Shown here: in pieces, positions 18,219-26,900 of the stretch | How the letters are laid out: the number at the start of each line of letters is the position of its first letter | Numbering within the stretch: position 1 is the first letter of the stretch | Made by a program: the position numbers and the translations under genes | The notes under the pieces: generated by a model | Told to the model about the DNA's origin: nothing | What the model saw: the letters and a program-made list of their open reading frames with translations, nothing else | The model's database searches: none | NCBI GenBank assembly: GCA_018985235.1 | Contig: JADGIG010000033.1 | Span: 1-36,538, forward strand | DNA: 36,538 nucleotides | Direction of reading: 5' to 3' | From: Sanchytrium tribonematis | Taxonomy: Eukaryota > Sanchytriomycota > Sanchytriomycetes > Sanchytriales > Sanchytriaceae

Positions 18219-19874
18219 TTATTTCGCTAAGGTGACCTCACCTTGTTCATTATAGTCGCCTAATATTTTAAATCTCAATCTGACAGTGCTGCCATTTCCA
18301 CTTATATCCAGACGGATATAAAATGGCGTATTCCATAACATTTCACCAATAGGATAAATTTTCATGGCAAATTGATTAGGAACTGCAAATTGCCAGTTTG
18401 CCTCAATTTTGCCAGACTTTTGTCCAGAAATTGTAGCTGATAATTTCAAAGGATCATTTGATATCTGGATAATTTGGAGGGTATTAGACTTGAAAAGTGG
18501 GGTTTTAGCCCCCAAACTGAGTGGCACAGAATTACTATTGCCTAAAGAAACAAAATCAAATGGATCGGATTTCTTATTTTGAAAAGTTTGTGGCTGAAAA
18601 GTGGGATTGACAGTGTTTGGTGAAACAGGCTGTATATTTGAATTAGAAAACCCGCTTGGTTTGGAAATAGACACATTTTGAAATAAGTTGGCATCAATTG
18701 GAGCTTCTTGAGAAAAGAAACTGGCGTTGGATTGTATTGTCTGAAGATTCTCTGTAATAGGTTTCTTCGTTGGAGAAGTAATTGCAGGCTCTGACAAAAA
18801 ATCTATCAAACCAGAGGCAGGTACCGGAGCAGATGGCTCATCAAAAGCTAATAAATTATCTACAGTTGATTTGTTTTGAGCCGATTTTTCGGGTTCACTA
18901 AGATCCAGCAAAAGATCTTGCTTTTGAGGCTCTTTGGATACATCTTCAATCATTTCTTCTAATCTAGAGTCAAACGTACCACTCATGTGTTGAATTACAA
19001 GCTCCTTCAAATATTCAATTAATCTTGTCTCTGTTTTAGGTAATGTTTGTATCAATTCGTAAATCATTTGCTGGTTTTCTGAAGGATGCTTAATAAGTTG
19101 TCCAACAATAAGGTTGACAGTTGATTGATGCTCAACCGCTAGATGCTGAATTGTAAAAGGTAGCTTCACGGTTGGCGAATCTGGTTTCTTTGATGAAGAA
19201 CGGGAGTATTCACGCTTTGTGTTATCTACTTTTAGCCTAATGGTTTCGCTCATACTATCACTCGTTACAAGTTCTTTCATCAAATCATTTGCTCTGACCA
19301 AATCCATTCCTTGTCCGCTTCTAATCAATTCTTCCAGTAAAACGTGCTTTTTATCAACATCATTAATTTTGTGTATCAAAATGTCATAATCATTTTCATT
19401 TAATGTGGATCTTGGTAGAATATAGCCTTTTTTGCTCAAAAGTAAGTACAATTGTTTCATATGTTGCATTTCGTTGTAATAAAACGAGTTCAAGGCAGGA
19501 TTTGTCAAAATTTGATAGTTGCTGATGATTTGTAATGTCAAATGCTGAAATTTTGAAAGTATGGCTGGTGGTGTGTTTGGAAATACTTTTATAAGATCGT
19601 TTAAAAATTTCTTTCGGCTAAATTCGTACTGTAATGGGTAGCCAATGTTGATATTTAAATAGTGAATAATAATAAGTATTTTGTAATTTGGCATGTATTT
19701 TAACAAATGTTGCAAAACTTTGTAAGGATACGAGTAGCTGGACTTGATTATATCAATCAACTGATAAAGAAGCACAAAAAATTCATCACCAGTGTAATTA
19801 TATGAGCTTGAATTAAATTGGTCCAATTGATCACTCATATCGAGGCGCATTAATCGATCGATTAAATTTTCCAT
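18219..19874 (-). CDS. GGA1: GGA-type clathrin adaptor (VHS-GAT-ear)
   Basis: Monomeric Golgi-localised, gamma-ear-containing, ARF-binding adaptor for trans-Golgi-to-endosome sorting. 551 aa. The N-terminal about 140 residues have the helical layout of a VHS domain (RLMRLD near the start, KFLNDLIKVF at the usual place). A GAT-like helical region lies about 165-320. The hinge is rich in clathrin-box-like and acidic leucine motifs (LLLDLSEP, DNLLAFDEP, GLIDFLSEP). The C-terminal about 115 residues fit a gamma-adaptin ear, ending VRLRFKILGDYNEQGEVTLAK, as in the VRLRYKL...EQGEV end of AP-1 gamma and GGA. The domain set is characteristic of opisthokonts. The VHS part is divergent, so family confidence is good but not absolute. 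Confidence 0.8.
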   Translation of the reverse strand: MENLIDRLMRLDMSDQLDQFNSSSYNYTGDEFFVLLYQLIDIIKSSYSYPYKVLQHLLKYMPNYKILIIIHYLNINIGYPLQYEFSRKKFLNDLIKVFPNTPPAILSKFQHLTLQIISNYQILTNPALNSFYYNEMQHMKQLYLLLSKKGYILPRSTLNENDYDILIHKINDVDKKHVLLEELIRSGQGMDLVRANDLMKELVTSDSMSETIRLKVDNTKREYSRSSSKKPDSPTVKLPFTIQHLAVEHQSTVNLIVGQLIKHPSENQQMIYELIQTLPKTETRLIEYLKELVIQHMSGTFDSRLEEMIEDVSKEPQKQDLLLDLSEPEKSAQNKSTVDNLLAFDEPSAPVPASGLIDFLSEPAITSPTKKPITENLQTIQSNASFFSQEAPIDANLFQNVSISKPSGFSNSNIQPVSPNTVNPTFQPQTFQNKKSDPFDFVSLGNSNSVPLSLGAKTPLFKSNTLQIIQISNDPLKLSATISGQKSGKIEANWQFAVPNQFAMKIYPIGEMLWNTPFYIRLDISGNGSTVRLRFKILGDYNEQGEVTLAK

Positions 19875-19895
19875 TTGCGATGTTTCAAAAATAAT

Positions 19896-20747
19896 TTATT
19901 TTACCAAAATACTTTTATAAAATTCTAAAAAAGTGAGAGTCAGTATTGTGTGAGGACCAATTCGCATATAATGTGCCATACTGCCTTTATACAGTCCAGA
20001 AATGCCTTCTGTTTTAATTGTTTTAACGAAGCAATCAGCCAAATTTTTATATAAGTGATTGCCCTGATTATACATTCTAGTTGATATAACATCAAAAGGG
20101 TTCATGAAAATACAAACAAATACACCAGTGACCATGGATGCGCTAAAATGTACCTGTAGAGTATTTGGAGGTAAAAATTGATTAAAATACTTTTTCGTGA
20201 AATCATATATGCTCAGTTGAACCGCACTACCAACAGCAGTCCGAAGCATAGATGCGTCAACACCATGATATAACCCTCTAATACCTTCTGCTTTTATAAT
20301 CTTTCTTGTGGCATCAACAATACCGCCATAATTGTGCTGATACCCATATTTGGTTGCTCCATTTGTAGCACTTTGCAATCTGGTTTTAATCAAAAAAAGA
20401 GGCGAACCCATGAAAGCCCCAAAAACACCCGCGGAGGCACCGCTTACAATATTTATCATAGGTGAATGCCCACCTGAGGATTTAGCTAAATGCTGCCTTA
20501 TATGCTCGTAGCTCCCTAACCTACAGGCATTCATGGTAAATTGGTACAAATAAGCAGGTACGAGACCTTTTTGTATCCCTCTTATCCCTTCTTCCTTAAT
20601 TGTATCAATCACAACATGTCTTAGATGCTTTTGAACAGCACTGCTTTTCAATTCTCCTTGTAATTGTAGTCTTGTTTTAATAACTTCAAGTGGGTTAGTG
20701 AAAGTAACCGCTGAACAGGCCGCTAATCCGCCACTCAAGAATTCCAT
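19896..20747 (-). CDS. OAC1: Mitochondrial carrier, Oac1/SLC25A34-35 type
   Basis: Inner-mitochondrial-membrane solute carrier with three repeats of two helices, 283 aa. Signature motifs are PLEVIKTRLQLQGEL (repeat 1), PLFLIKTRLQ (repeat 2) and PFDVISTRMY (repeat 3). The repeat-2 form PLFLxKTRLQ, with a hydrophobic residue where most carriers have an acidic one, and GGLAACSAVTFTNP at the start are diagnostic of the oxaloacetate/sulfate carrier Oac1 and SLC25A34/35. The presence of this transporter implies a working mitochondrion with anion exchange. Only 31 bp separate its ATG from that of the ADP-ribosylglycohydrolase gene on the other strand. Confidence 0.88.
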   Translation of the reverse strand: MEFLSGGLAACSAVTFTNPLEVIKTRLQLQGELKSSAVQKHLRHVVIDTIKEEGIRGIQKGLVPAYLYQFTMNACRLGSYEHIRQHLAKSSGGHSPMINIVSGASAGVFGAFMGSPLFLIKTRLQSATNGATKYGYQHNYGGIVDATRKIIKAEGIRGLYHGVDASMLRTAVGSAVQLSIYDFTKKYFNQFLPPNTLQVHFSASMVTGVFVCIFMNPFDVISTRMYNQGNHLYKNLADCFVKTIKTEGISGLYKGSMAHYMRIGPHTILTLTFLEFYKSILVK

Positions 20748-20778
20748 CCAGTTTTAAATTTACTCCCTTGAATCTGAT

Positions 20779-21723
20779 ATGGATTACGCGCTCGGTGCTT
20801 TTGTGGGTGTGATGGTCGGAGATGCCGCGGGAGCGACTCTCGAATTTATGTCAGGTTTAAGATCTGAGGAAGAGGTTGATAATGCAATGAAAATGCCAGG
20901 AGGTGGAGTGATGAAAATGGGACCTGGGCAAATAACAGATGACTCTGAACTATCGCTATGTTTAGCATATGGTCTACAAAAAGGTTTTGAAATTGATGCA
21001 ATAGCTAAAAATTACCATGAATGGTACAAATCTTGTCCTCCAGATATTGGAAATACTTGCCGTAACGCTTTTTCCAGTAAAAATTCTGCTAAAATGTATC
21101 GAAAATCCAAAGATTTAAATGGAAATTCTCAGGCGAATGGTGCATTAATGAGGCTTGTACCTCTTGCCATTTTTACGAGAAATATGTCTGAGAATGTTAT
21201 TGTAGAAAAGGCTAAAATGGATTGCGAATTGTCGCACCCTAATCCAATAACAGTAGATTGCAACTGTGTGTATTCTCTAGCTCTTGCGTACCTACTGAAA
21301 AATTCTGGCGATTCTAAGGGTTGCATCAGCTATATTGAAAAATGCTTTTTGAAATATAAATTTAATGCCGAAGTTTATCAATGGTTTAAGTCCTCTACCA
21401 CTGACAATGAAATCGACTGCCTAACAAATATTGGGCACGTAAAACACGCATTTATGCTGTCTTTTTATTGTTTGCGTAAGCACTTATCATATGAAGCTGC
21501 AATCAAAGATGTTTTAAAGCGTGGTGGTGACACAGACACCAACGCTGCCATATGTGGTGGAATTCTTGGTTGTTTGCATGGAATCCAGTCCATCCCTGAC
21601 TTTATGAAAAGTCCTGTCCTAAGCTTTGACTCCTCAAAAAATAGTTGGTACAAAAGACCTAAAAAATACAATGCATCAAATTACGAATCGCTGATTACAA
21701 GTATTTATAATAAAACTTTATAA
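20779..21723 (+). CDS. ADP-ribosylglycohydrolase family protein
   Basis: Predicted to remove ADP-ribose from proteins or a related small molecule using two Mg2+ ions. 314 aa single domain. Visible family motifs are GAFVGVMVGDAAGATLEF at the start, ITDDSELSLCLA (metal ligands T-D-D, about 53-55), GNSQANGALMRLVPLA (about 117-132), LSHPNP, and the C-terminal RGGDTDTNAAICGGILG, whose two Asp and Thr complete the metal site. All key residues are present, so it should be active. Substrate (Arg-, Ser- or other ADP-ribose) cannot be told. The divergent neighbour is 31 bp away and the convergent one (PWWP gene) 7 bp away. Confidence 0.9.
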   Translation: MDYALGAFVGVMVGDAAGATLEFMSGLRSEEEVDNAMKMPGGGVMKMGPGQITDDSELSLCLAYGLQKGFEIDAIAKNYHEWYKSCPPDIGNTCRNAFSSKNSAKMYRKSKDLNGNSQANGALMRLVPLAIFTRNMSENVIVEKAKMDCELSHPNPITVDCNCVYSLALAYLLKNSGDSKGCISYIEKCFLKYKFNAEVYQWFKSSTTDNEIDCLTNIGHVKHAFMLSFYCLRKHLSYEAAIKDVLKRGGDTDTNAAICGGILGCLHGIQSIPDFMKSPVLSFDSSKNSWYKRPKKYNASNYESLITSIYNKTL

Positions 21724-21730
21724 CATTTAC

Positions 21731-22525
21731 TCAGTTCCACATTCCCATATAACCAAAGAGTGCAGCCCATGTAGACTTTGGTTGAGCGAAAATGTTACTT
21801 ACAGTTGTGGTAGCATCGCTCAAGAAGCTTTCATTTCTTGAGTATTCTGATGCAATTGATAGTTGGCTACTTGCTGGAGATATTTTTAGTGTTTTATGAA
21901 TATCTGCAACAGTTTTTTTCTTTGGTGTTGTAGCAGCTTCGGATTCATTTTCCGATTCAACAATTTTATCACTTTCGATAACAGAATCAATTGTTTTGGC
22001 TGGAGTACTTGGTTTTGTTTTCTTTTCAACTTTTGCTTTCTTTGGAGTTCGTTTCTCTTTTTGAGGAAGTTCATCCGCAACAGAATCAACGTCGTTCTCC
22101 TTGTCTTCGTCCACAGTTTTAAGCTCACTATCTCCGACTTCAACTCTCTTTTTAGCTTTTTTAACGACTTTTTTAGAAGTTGTAGCTTTTCTTTTAGCAC
22201 CCTGATATATATCAAATTCTTCCTTTTCATCTTTCGTTTCATTTAAGACAACATCTAAAGGAAAAGTGTCATCCAACGCTTGTTGAAGTGCTACCAAATC
22301 TTTCCCTGCAGTAGTATAAATATCAATTTCTTTCTCGTCAAAAGCTTTTAAATCATTCACAACGGCTTTTCTAAATGTTTGAAAGAAAAATACATAGTTT
22401 TGACCTTTTGCTAATTTGATGTCTTTAGTAGGTTCAATAACAGCTGCCGGAGCATATCTAATTTTACCACCAGCTAAAGTTTGTTTTGCAAAAACTCGCT
22501 GACCTTTTTTAAAATTGGAGATCAT
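21731..22525 (-). CDS. PWWP-domain chromatin protein (HDGF/LEDGF-like N-terminus)
   Basis: 264 aa from M at 22525; the frame is open 13 codons further upstream. Residues about 5-85 resemble a PWWP domain of the HDGF/LEDGF kind: KKGQRVFAKQ, then APAAVIE where PWWP proteins have the P-x-W-P-A core, and YVFFFQTFRKAVVNDLKAF corresponding to the FFFGT.E.A.....L segment. The aromatic PWWP core is degenerate (YAPA). The rest is a long Lys/Glu/Ser/Thr-rich region with basic nuclear-localisation-like runs (KKVVKKAKKRVE), likely disordered. A role in binding methylated nucleosomes is inferred from the family. The C-terminus TWAALFGYMGMWN is short and aromatic. Confidence 0.6.
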   Translation of the reverse strand: MISNFKKGQRVFAKQTLAGGKIRYAPAAVIEPTKDIKLAKGQNYVFFFQTFRKAVVNDLKAFDEKEIDIYTTAGKDLVALQQALDDTFPLDVVLNETKDEKEEFDIYQGAKRKATTSKKVVKKAKKRVEVGDSELKTVDEDKENDVDSVADELPQKEKRTPKKAKVEKKTKPSTPAKTIDSVIESDKIVESENESEAATTPKKKTVADIHKTLKISPASSQLSIASEYSRNESFLSDATTTVSNIFAQPKSTWAALFGYMGMWN

Positions 22526-22676
22526 ACGTTTCAAAAACAATTTTAAAAAATAATTTTGCATCATTAATCGATACTTTTTATTGTGGCATGATAGTCAAGG
22601 TTTACTCTTTATACTGTCTACATCCATATTATGCTCGTTTTTAATTTGAGATGAAGGAGAATTCCCTTGACACTTA

Positions 22677-23144
22677 ATGGGAAGGAAATCCAAAGCAAGA
22701 AAGCTCGTAAGACAAACCCGTAGACTACAAGATGCGCATCACAAACACCCAAAGCCAGTTGATAAACTTCTTAAGGAAAGATGGTCTAAAGGCGAGTATA
22801 GACAACAATTACAAAATCTTGGGTTAGAAATGAATGTTAATGATGTAAAAATGGCAGAGCTAAACAATGCAATTACTGCACTGGAGCCAATTGAGCGTAC
22901 CGATTCCGAATTTATACAGAGTTTATCAAATTTGGAAGGTCGAACCAGTTATTTTTATTTGAGCGAAAATGAATGTGTGACTCTGAATGCCTTAATAAAA
23001 AAACATGGTAGAAACGTTGATTCCATGTTTAAGGATATAGATCTCAATGTCATGCAGTGGAGCACAGGCCAATTAAGAAAAAAAATTAACAAACTTGAGA
23101 AAGAACTTAATTTATTAGAACTAAAGAAACCTAATGTTCAGTAA
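22677..23144 (+). CDS. NOP16: Ribosome biogenesis protein NOP16
   Basis: Nucleolar factor of 60S pre-ribosome assembly. 155 aa, shorter than yeast Nop16 (231 aa). The basic N-terminus MGRKSKARKLVRQTRR, the KPVDKLLKERWSKGEYRQQLQNLGLEMNVN segment (family: W......QNYRRLGL..) and the C-terminal motif LIKKHGRNVDSMFKDIDLNVMQWSTGQLRKKINK (family: KHGDDYEAMARD.KLN..Q.T.GQLRRRI) identify it. The last 14 bases of its coding region overlap the end of the convergent membrane-protein gene, so the two mRNAs must be antisense at their 3' ends. Confidence 0.82.
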   Translation: MGRKSKARKLVRQTRRLQDAHHKHPKPVDKLLKERWSKGEYRQQLQNLGLEMNVNDVKMAELNNAITALEPIERTDSEFIQSLSNLEGRTSYFYLSENECVTLNALIKKHGRNVDSMFKDIDLNVMQWSTGQLRKKINKLEKELNLLELKKPNVQ

Positions 23145-23808
23145 ATATCTCTTCAAAATCCCAAGCTAAGCACAAAAATGAAGTAATAGCTACACATTTT
23201 TCTAGGTAGTTGAAAGCTTTTCTCCAATTGGAAAGAAACAGCCAGGTGAAGGGAACAAATAACAAGGCAAACAGTAGAGCGGTAAAAATCATATTTAAAA
23301 GACTAATTGTAAATTGGACCAACAGCATATAAATAAGAGATCTGGCTGTGAAAGGACTACTACTCAAGAGAAATAAATTAGCAGTAATACTGTTCGAGTA
23401 GCTATGTATCCCACCCACTCGAGGCATTTTTCGGAACTGAGCAGGAAGAGAAAATCCTTCTTCCACATAAATATTCTTGATAATCACTCTATTGATTAAA
23501 AGATCCACAAATGCTAAACATCTCCATGAGTATAAAATCAAAAAGCTAAGAGGAATTCCTATCGGAGGAACAATCATTGTTGCGAATAATACGATGCTGC
23601 ACATTGTCCACGAAAAGCAAAAAGAAGTCCACATCAATCTAAATATAAACTCAAAGGTGAATCGCAGAATTAAAGTACCACAGGTAGGCTCTGTTTTAAA
23701 TGCAATATTTTCAACATCTTGCAAGTAACCTGAAGTTTTTCGTTCTTTCTCTTCTGATTTAAGCGGCACATTCGAACAAATATCGTCGTAAGCTGGAGGA
23801 CTTTCCAT
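23131..23808 (-). CDS. Multi-pass membrane protein with N-terminal PPxY motif
   Basis: 225 aa. The cytosolic N-terminus has SPPAYDDI, a PPxY motif of the kind bound by WW domains of Nedd4/Rsp5 ubiquitin ligases. Four or more hydrophobic segments follow (FRLMWTSFCFSWTMCSIVLF, IGIPLSFLILYSW, ARSLIYMLLVQFTI, NMIFTALLFALLFVPFTWLFL). The internal pattern of two similar double-helix units, with an early turn between, resembles the putative sensor-domain membrane family found in bacteria and some fungi, but this is a weak match by eye. Function unknown. It overlaps NOP16 by 14 bp at the 3' end; its stop is TAG. Confidence 0.6.
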   Translation of the reverse strand: MESPPAYDDICSNVPLKSEEKERKTSGYLQDVENIAFKTEPTCGTLILRFTFEFIFRLMWTSFCFSWTMCSIVLFATMIVPPIGIPLSFLILYSWRCLAFVDLLINRVIIKNIYVEEGFSLPAQFRKMPRVGGIHSYSNSITANLFLLSSSPFTARSLIYMLLVQFTISLLNMIFTALLFALLFVPFTWLFLSNWRKAFNYLEKCVAITSFLCLAWDFEEIFTEH

Positions 23809-23864
23809 TTGAGGTAACGGTACTAGCTACTATATTAATATATCCACCAATCACAATATACCAA

Positions 23865-24707
23865 TCATTTGCTCTTTTCAAATTGAATTGCCTTGTTCAT
23901 TAAAGCCTCAGTGTTGACCACGGGTTCATCATCGTCTGCTTCTTTATGACTTGTCATACGAGAATCAAATTGAAATTCTGAAGGAACGTCGTCCCTTTTC
24001 TTTTTCCTTAGGCGATGCTCCAATTGTTCTTGTTGGAATTCTTCATAGTCCCTTTTGTCTCCAACAACAACTTTCTTGTCTTTAGTGAGCACTTCCAACG
24101 AATGCTCAATAAACAACTGCTGCTGCTTTAATGCTTTTTGCTCTTGGATTCGTCTCTGGTTTAATCTTTCCTTCAACTTATGATCAGCTTCATACAATGC
24201 TTCCGCCATTTTCCCAAAATTTTCGTTCATCTTTGTTTCTTTTTTGTGTTGATGTGCCATTCGTTTATCTAAAGGAATAACAAACCCTTGGGGATTTTTG
24301 TAGTTACTCACGCAAGGCGGAATATTCCACTTTTTCAATTCTTCTTTGTTGACTATACTTTTATGATCAATTCGAATCGGTTGCGAAGTATTTGTGGGTA
24401 GTTTTTTAAATTTTCCAAAGGTTTGCAGAGGATCCTTTTTTTCAACAATCATGTGAGTATTCCCATGTGTATCGTTGTAGAATTGAACAGGGTTTTCTTT
24501 CGATTCTTTTTTCATTAATTCATTATTTGGTCTAGATTTATTTGGATTTTCTTCAATCTTTTTTACCTCTTTGGTTTGCAATTTGGAGACATCAATCTTT
24601 TGAGATTTGACAGAAATGTCAATTACTTTAGTAGGTGCTGGCGCAACCGAATTTAAAGTATTTAAAAGATCCATTGAAACTAATGAAACGATGGAGAATT
24701 GTCCCAC
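23865..24707 (-). CDS. PRP45: Spliceosome protein SNW1/SKIP (Prp45), short form
   Basis: Component of the activated spliceosome (NineTeen-related) and transcription co-regulator. 280 aa, or 269 from M12 at 24674. The SNW core is clear: WNIPPCVSNYKNPQGFVIPLDKRMA (family WKIPPCISNWKNxKGYTIPLDKRLA), NENFGKMAEALYEADHK (family NENFAKLAEALYxADRK), then a long basic helix RLNQRRIQEQKALKQQQ. The signature SNW triplet itself reads SNY here. Human SNW1 is about 536 aa and yeast Prp45 379 aa, so this copy is much reduced at both ends. Notable in a genome whose introns appear to be only 19-20 nt. Confidence 0.85.
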   Translation of the reverse strand: MGQFSIVSLVSMDLLNTLNSVAPAPTKVIDISVKSQKIDVSKLQTKEVKKIEENPNKSRPNNELMKKESKENPVQFYNDTHGNTHMIVEKKDPLQTFGKFKKLPTNTSQPIRIDHKSIVNKEELKKWNIPPCVSNYKNPQGFVIPLDKRMAHQHKKETKMNENFGKMAEALYEADHKLKERLNQRRIQEQKALKQQQLFIEHSLEVLTKDKKVVVGDKRDYEEFQQEQLEHRLRKKKRDDVPSEFQFDSRMTSHKEADDDEPVVNTEALMNKAIQFEKSK

Positions 24708-24891
24708 TTATTGTATAGCACAAAATAATTATAAGAGCCACGCCATTTATAGCGCAAAATTATTATAATTTGAAGCATTATTAAACATTGAACGGTATAT
24801 TAAAAGTTGACAGAGCAGCTGGAATTTGATTGGCGAGAATGGCCTTTGATTGGATTGAAAGTTATTAAGAGTCTTAGGGCTCCAACCTGCA

Positions 24892-26808
24892 ATGAAATGG
24901 CTGCTGACATTCAATTCAACTTGCGTGGAAACTATAGTTCAAGAAATAAAAAGCGCGCTACCTGTTACGCTGCCAATGCATGTATATACTAATTTTCCAG
25001 TTATTGAAATTGAGGCAAACTCGTCTCAAATCGCTGTTTTGAGCAAGATACCGTGCATTCTTACCAATGAAAAGCAAATTATGTTCAAGTCGCATGAGAC
25101 CCAGTCTCCAACTTCCTGGGTTTTGGATTCTCTTGATGGAACTAAATTAGATGACAGTTATTCTTTTACAAGAACTGGTAAGGATGTTCAAATTTATGTG
25201 ATAGACTCTGGAATAGACACGACTCATAGAGATTTTGAAGATAGGGCAGAGATTACCATGTTAGTCAATGAGACTCTGAATGACTGCACAGGGCACGGAT
25301 CTCATGTAGCTGGGCTTATAGCTGGGAGAAATGTGGGTGTGGCAAAGAAAGCAAAGATTCACTCCATCAAAGTCATAACATGCACTGATGATTCTGACAA
25401 TTTTATTATTGTGAAAGCGTATGATGCTATTGTATCTGATTTTAACTCTAAAGGTCTTAAATCTGCATTGGTAAATTTATCTTTGGGGCCACATGCTGTC
25501 AATGGAGACTTCCCGCAGTCGCCTAGCTTGGAAGCCGCAATTAATGCCGCTTTTAACAAGAACATTCTAACTATTGCAGCGTCTGGAAATGACAATCTCG
25601 ATGCCTGTTCTGGAACTCCTTCTAGACTAGATACAGTTGTGACTGTAGGTGCTATAGATCAAAATTTCGCTAGAGCATCGTTTTCTAATTTTGGAGATTG
25701 TGTTAAAGTTGTGGCTCCAGGTGTGAATTCTGTTTCTGTGAAAGCAAATACAAATGATCAATATACAATCAAGCAAGGTACAAGTCAGGCAGCTCCACTT
25801 GTCACTGGAATTTTAGCGTTAATTTTAGAAGATAATCCTAATGCAAACATTAAAGATCTTTATGGAATCCTTAGAGGCGAATCTTATGGTGATGGAGTTT
25901 CTGATTTGAAGTCTTCAGCCAGTGTACTTGCTCAAACATATTTACCAGATGGAGATAAATCTGGTAATATCCAATTTGATTCAATTGATTACGCAGCATT
26001 ACAGGGAGATACCATATTGCCTTTATGGGCCATAATTTTAATAGCTTTTGCTGTACTCCTGATTTTGGGAATTGTCATTTTTAAATTGACTCGTAAGAGG
26101 AATAAAAAAGCTTCGAAAAGAAGAAGAAAGTTGCCTAGAGCGAATCGGCAACACACTGCAAATTCTGAGCCTATTCTTGAACAATTCCACCAAGCTCCAA
26201 ATCAAGATAGACGCCCGAACTCTGTAGGATTGCCAGTCATTCGAGACACTCCTAAATCTAAAATTTCTCGCCAATCTACAATTGATTTTGGCAGGAGTTT
26301 CACTGAAGGAAAAAAATCTAGTAGTCAAAAAACCTTGCTATTCAAATCTTCAAGCAAAGCTAGAAACAAAGCACCTGATGTCATTAATAAGCATCAACAA
26401 TTAGCTTCTTCTTTTGAGCAACACATTGTACCCCCTGGAGTCAAGAACAGAGCAGATCTTTCCCGCCATTTGTCTTTAACAAAAGCTACTAATTCTTCAC
26501 ATAATACTAATAGATACTCGGATTCTCGAATGCTTGAAAAGAATAACAAAAGTAATTATTTATCACCACAGCCAAGTATTGCGGATGATCTACCCCCGAT
26601 TGATCCAAACAGGACGAGCAAGTTCATATTGACTCCAGATGCTAGTCCAGACAAGGGTACATTGAAAAAACAGAGCATTATAAGCTCGCCGGAGTCTGAA
26701 AGCACAATTGTGCAAATTAGTCCGCATGATGCTCCCCCAAGACAGAAAGGTACACTATTGGATCACATTGAACCAATGTCTCCTATAAATTTGGACTTCA
26801 ATTTTTAA
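24892..26808 (+). CDS. Membrane-anchored subtilisin-like serine protease (S8)
   Basis: 638 aa. Residues about 1-65 fit an inhibitor-I9 propeptide (MKWLLTFNSTC...; VIEIEANSSQIAVLSKI). The catalytic domain carries all three active-site blocks: Asp in VIDSGIDTTH (about 106), His in GHGSHVAGLIAG (about 138) and Ser in GTSQAAPLVTG (about 298), plus the oxyanion Asn in AASGNDN. After about residue 375 come one transmembrane helix (LWAIILIAFAVLLILGIVIF) and a 230-residue basic, Ser/Pro-rich cytoplasmic tail with repeated short phosphosite-like motifs (SRQSTIDF, DASPDKG). Proteinase-K-type enzymes are usually secreted and lack such a tail. No signal peptide precedes the propeptide, and no suitable ATG lies upstream. 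Confidence 0.87.
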   Translation: MKWLLTFNSTCVETIVQEIKSALPVTLPMHVYTNFPVIEIEANSSQIAVLSKIPCILTNEKQIMFKSHETQSPTSWVLDSLDGTKLDDSYSFTRTGKDVQIYVIDSGIDTTHRDFEDRAEITMLVNETLNDCTGHGSHVAGLIAGRNVGVAKKAKIHSIKVITCTDDSDNFIIVKAYDAIVSDFNSKGLKSALVNLSLGPHAVNGDFPQSPSLEAAINAAFNKNILTIAASGNDNLDACSGTPSRLDTVVTVGAIDQNFARASFSNFGDCVKVVAPGVNSVSVKANTNDQYTIKQGTSQAAPLVTGILALILEDNPNANIKDLYGILRGESYGDGVSDLKSSASVLAQTYLPDGDKSGNIQFDSIDYAALQGDTILPLWAIILIAFAVLLILGIVIFKLTRKRNKKASKRRRKLPRANRQHTANSEPILEQFHQAPNQDRRPNSVGLPVIRDTPKSKISRQSTIDFGRSFTEGKKSSSQKTLLFKSSSKARNKAPDVINKHQQLASSFEQHIVPPGVKNRADLSRHLSLTKATNSSHNTNRYSDSRMLEKNNKSNYLSPQPSIADDLPPIDPNRTSKFILTPDASPDKGTLKKQSIISSPESESTIVQISPHDAPPRQKGTLLDHIEPMSPINLDFNF

Positions 26809-26900
26809 TAAAAACTCCTATTTCGGAATTTTGTTTCAATCGCTGCTTTGTCAAATTCACGAGATTTAATTTTGTTCAATCAAATTCCAGGTTCTTCTTA

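Noticed and set aside
21896..22246. Phe/Cys-rich plus-strand frame
   Set aside because: Shadow of the Lys/Glu-rich region of the PWWP gene on the other strand.
24794..24812. 19-nt GT-AG segment GTATATTAAAAGTTGACAG upstream of the subtilase
   Set aside because: It has the right length and ends but no YTNAY at positions 11-15 (AGTTG instead), and no ATG-started exon precedes it, so it is probably chance.
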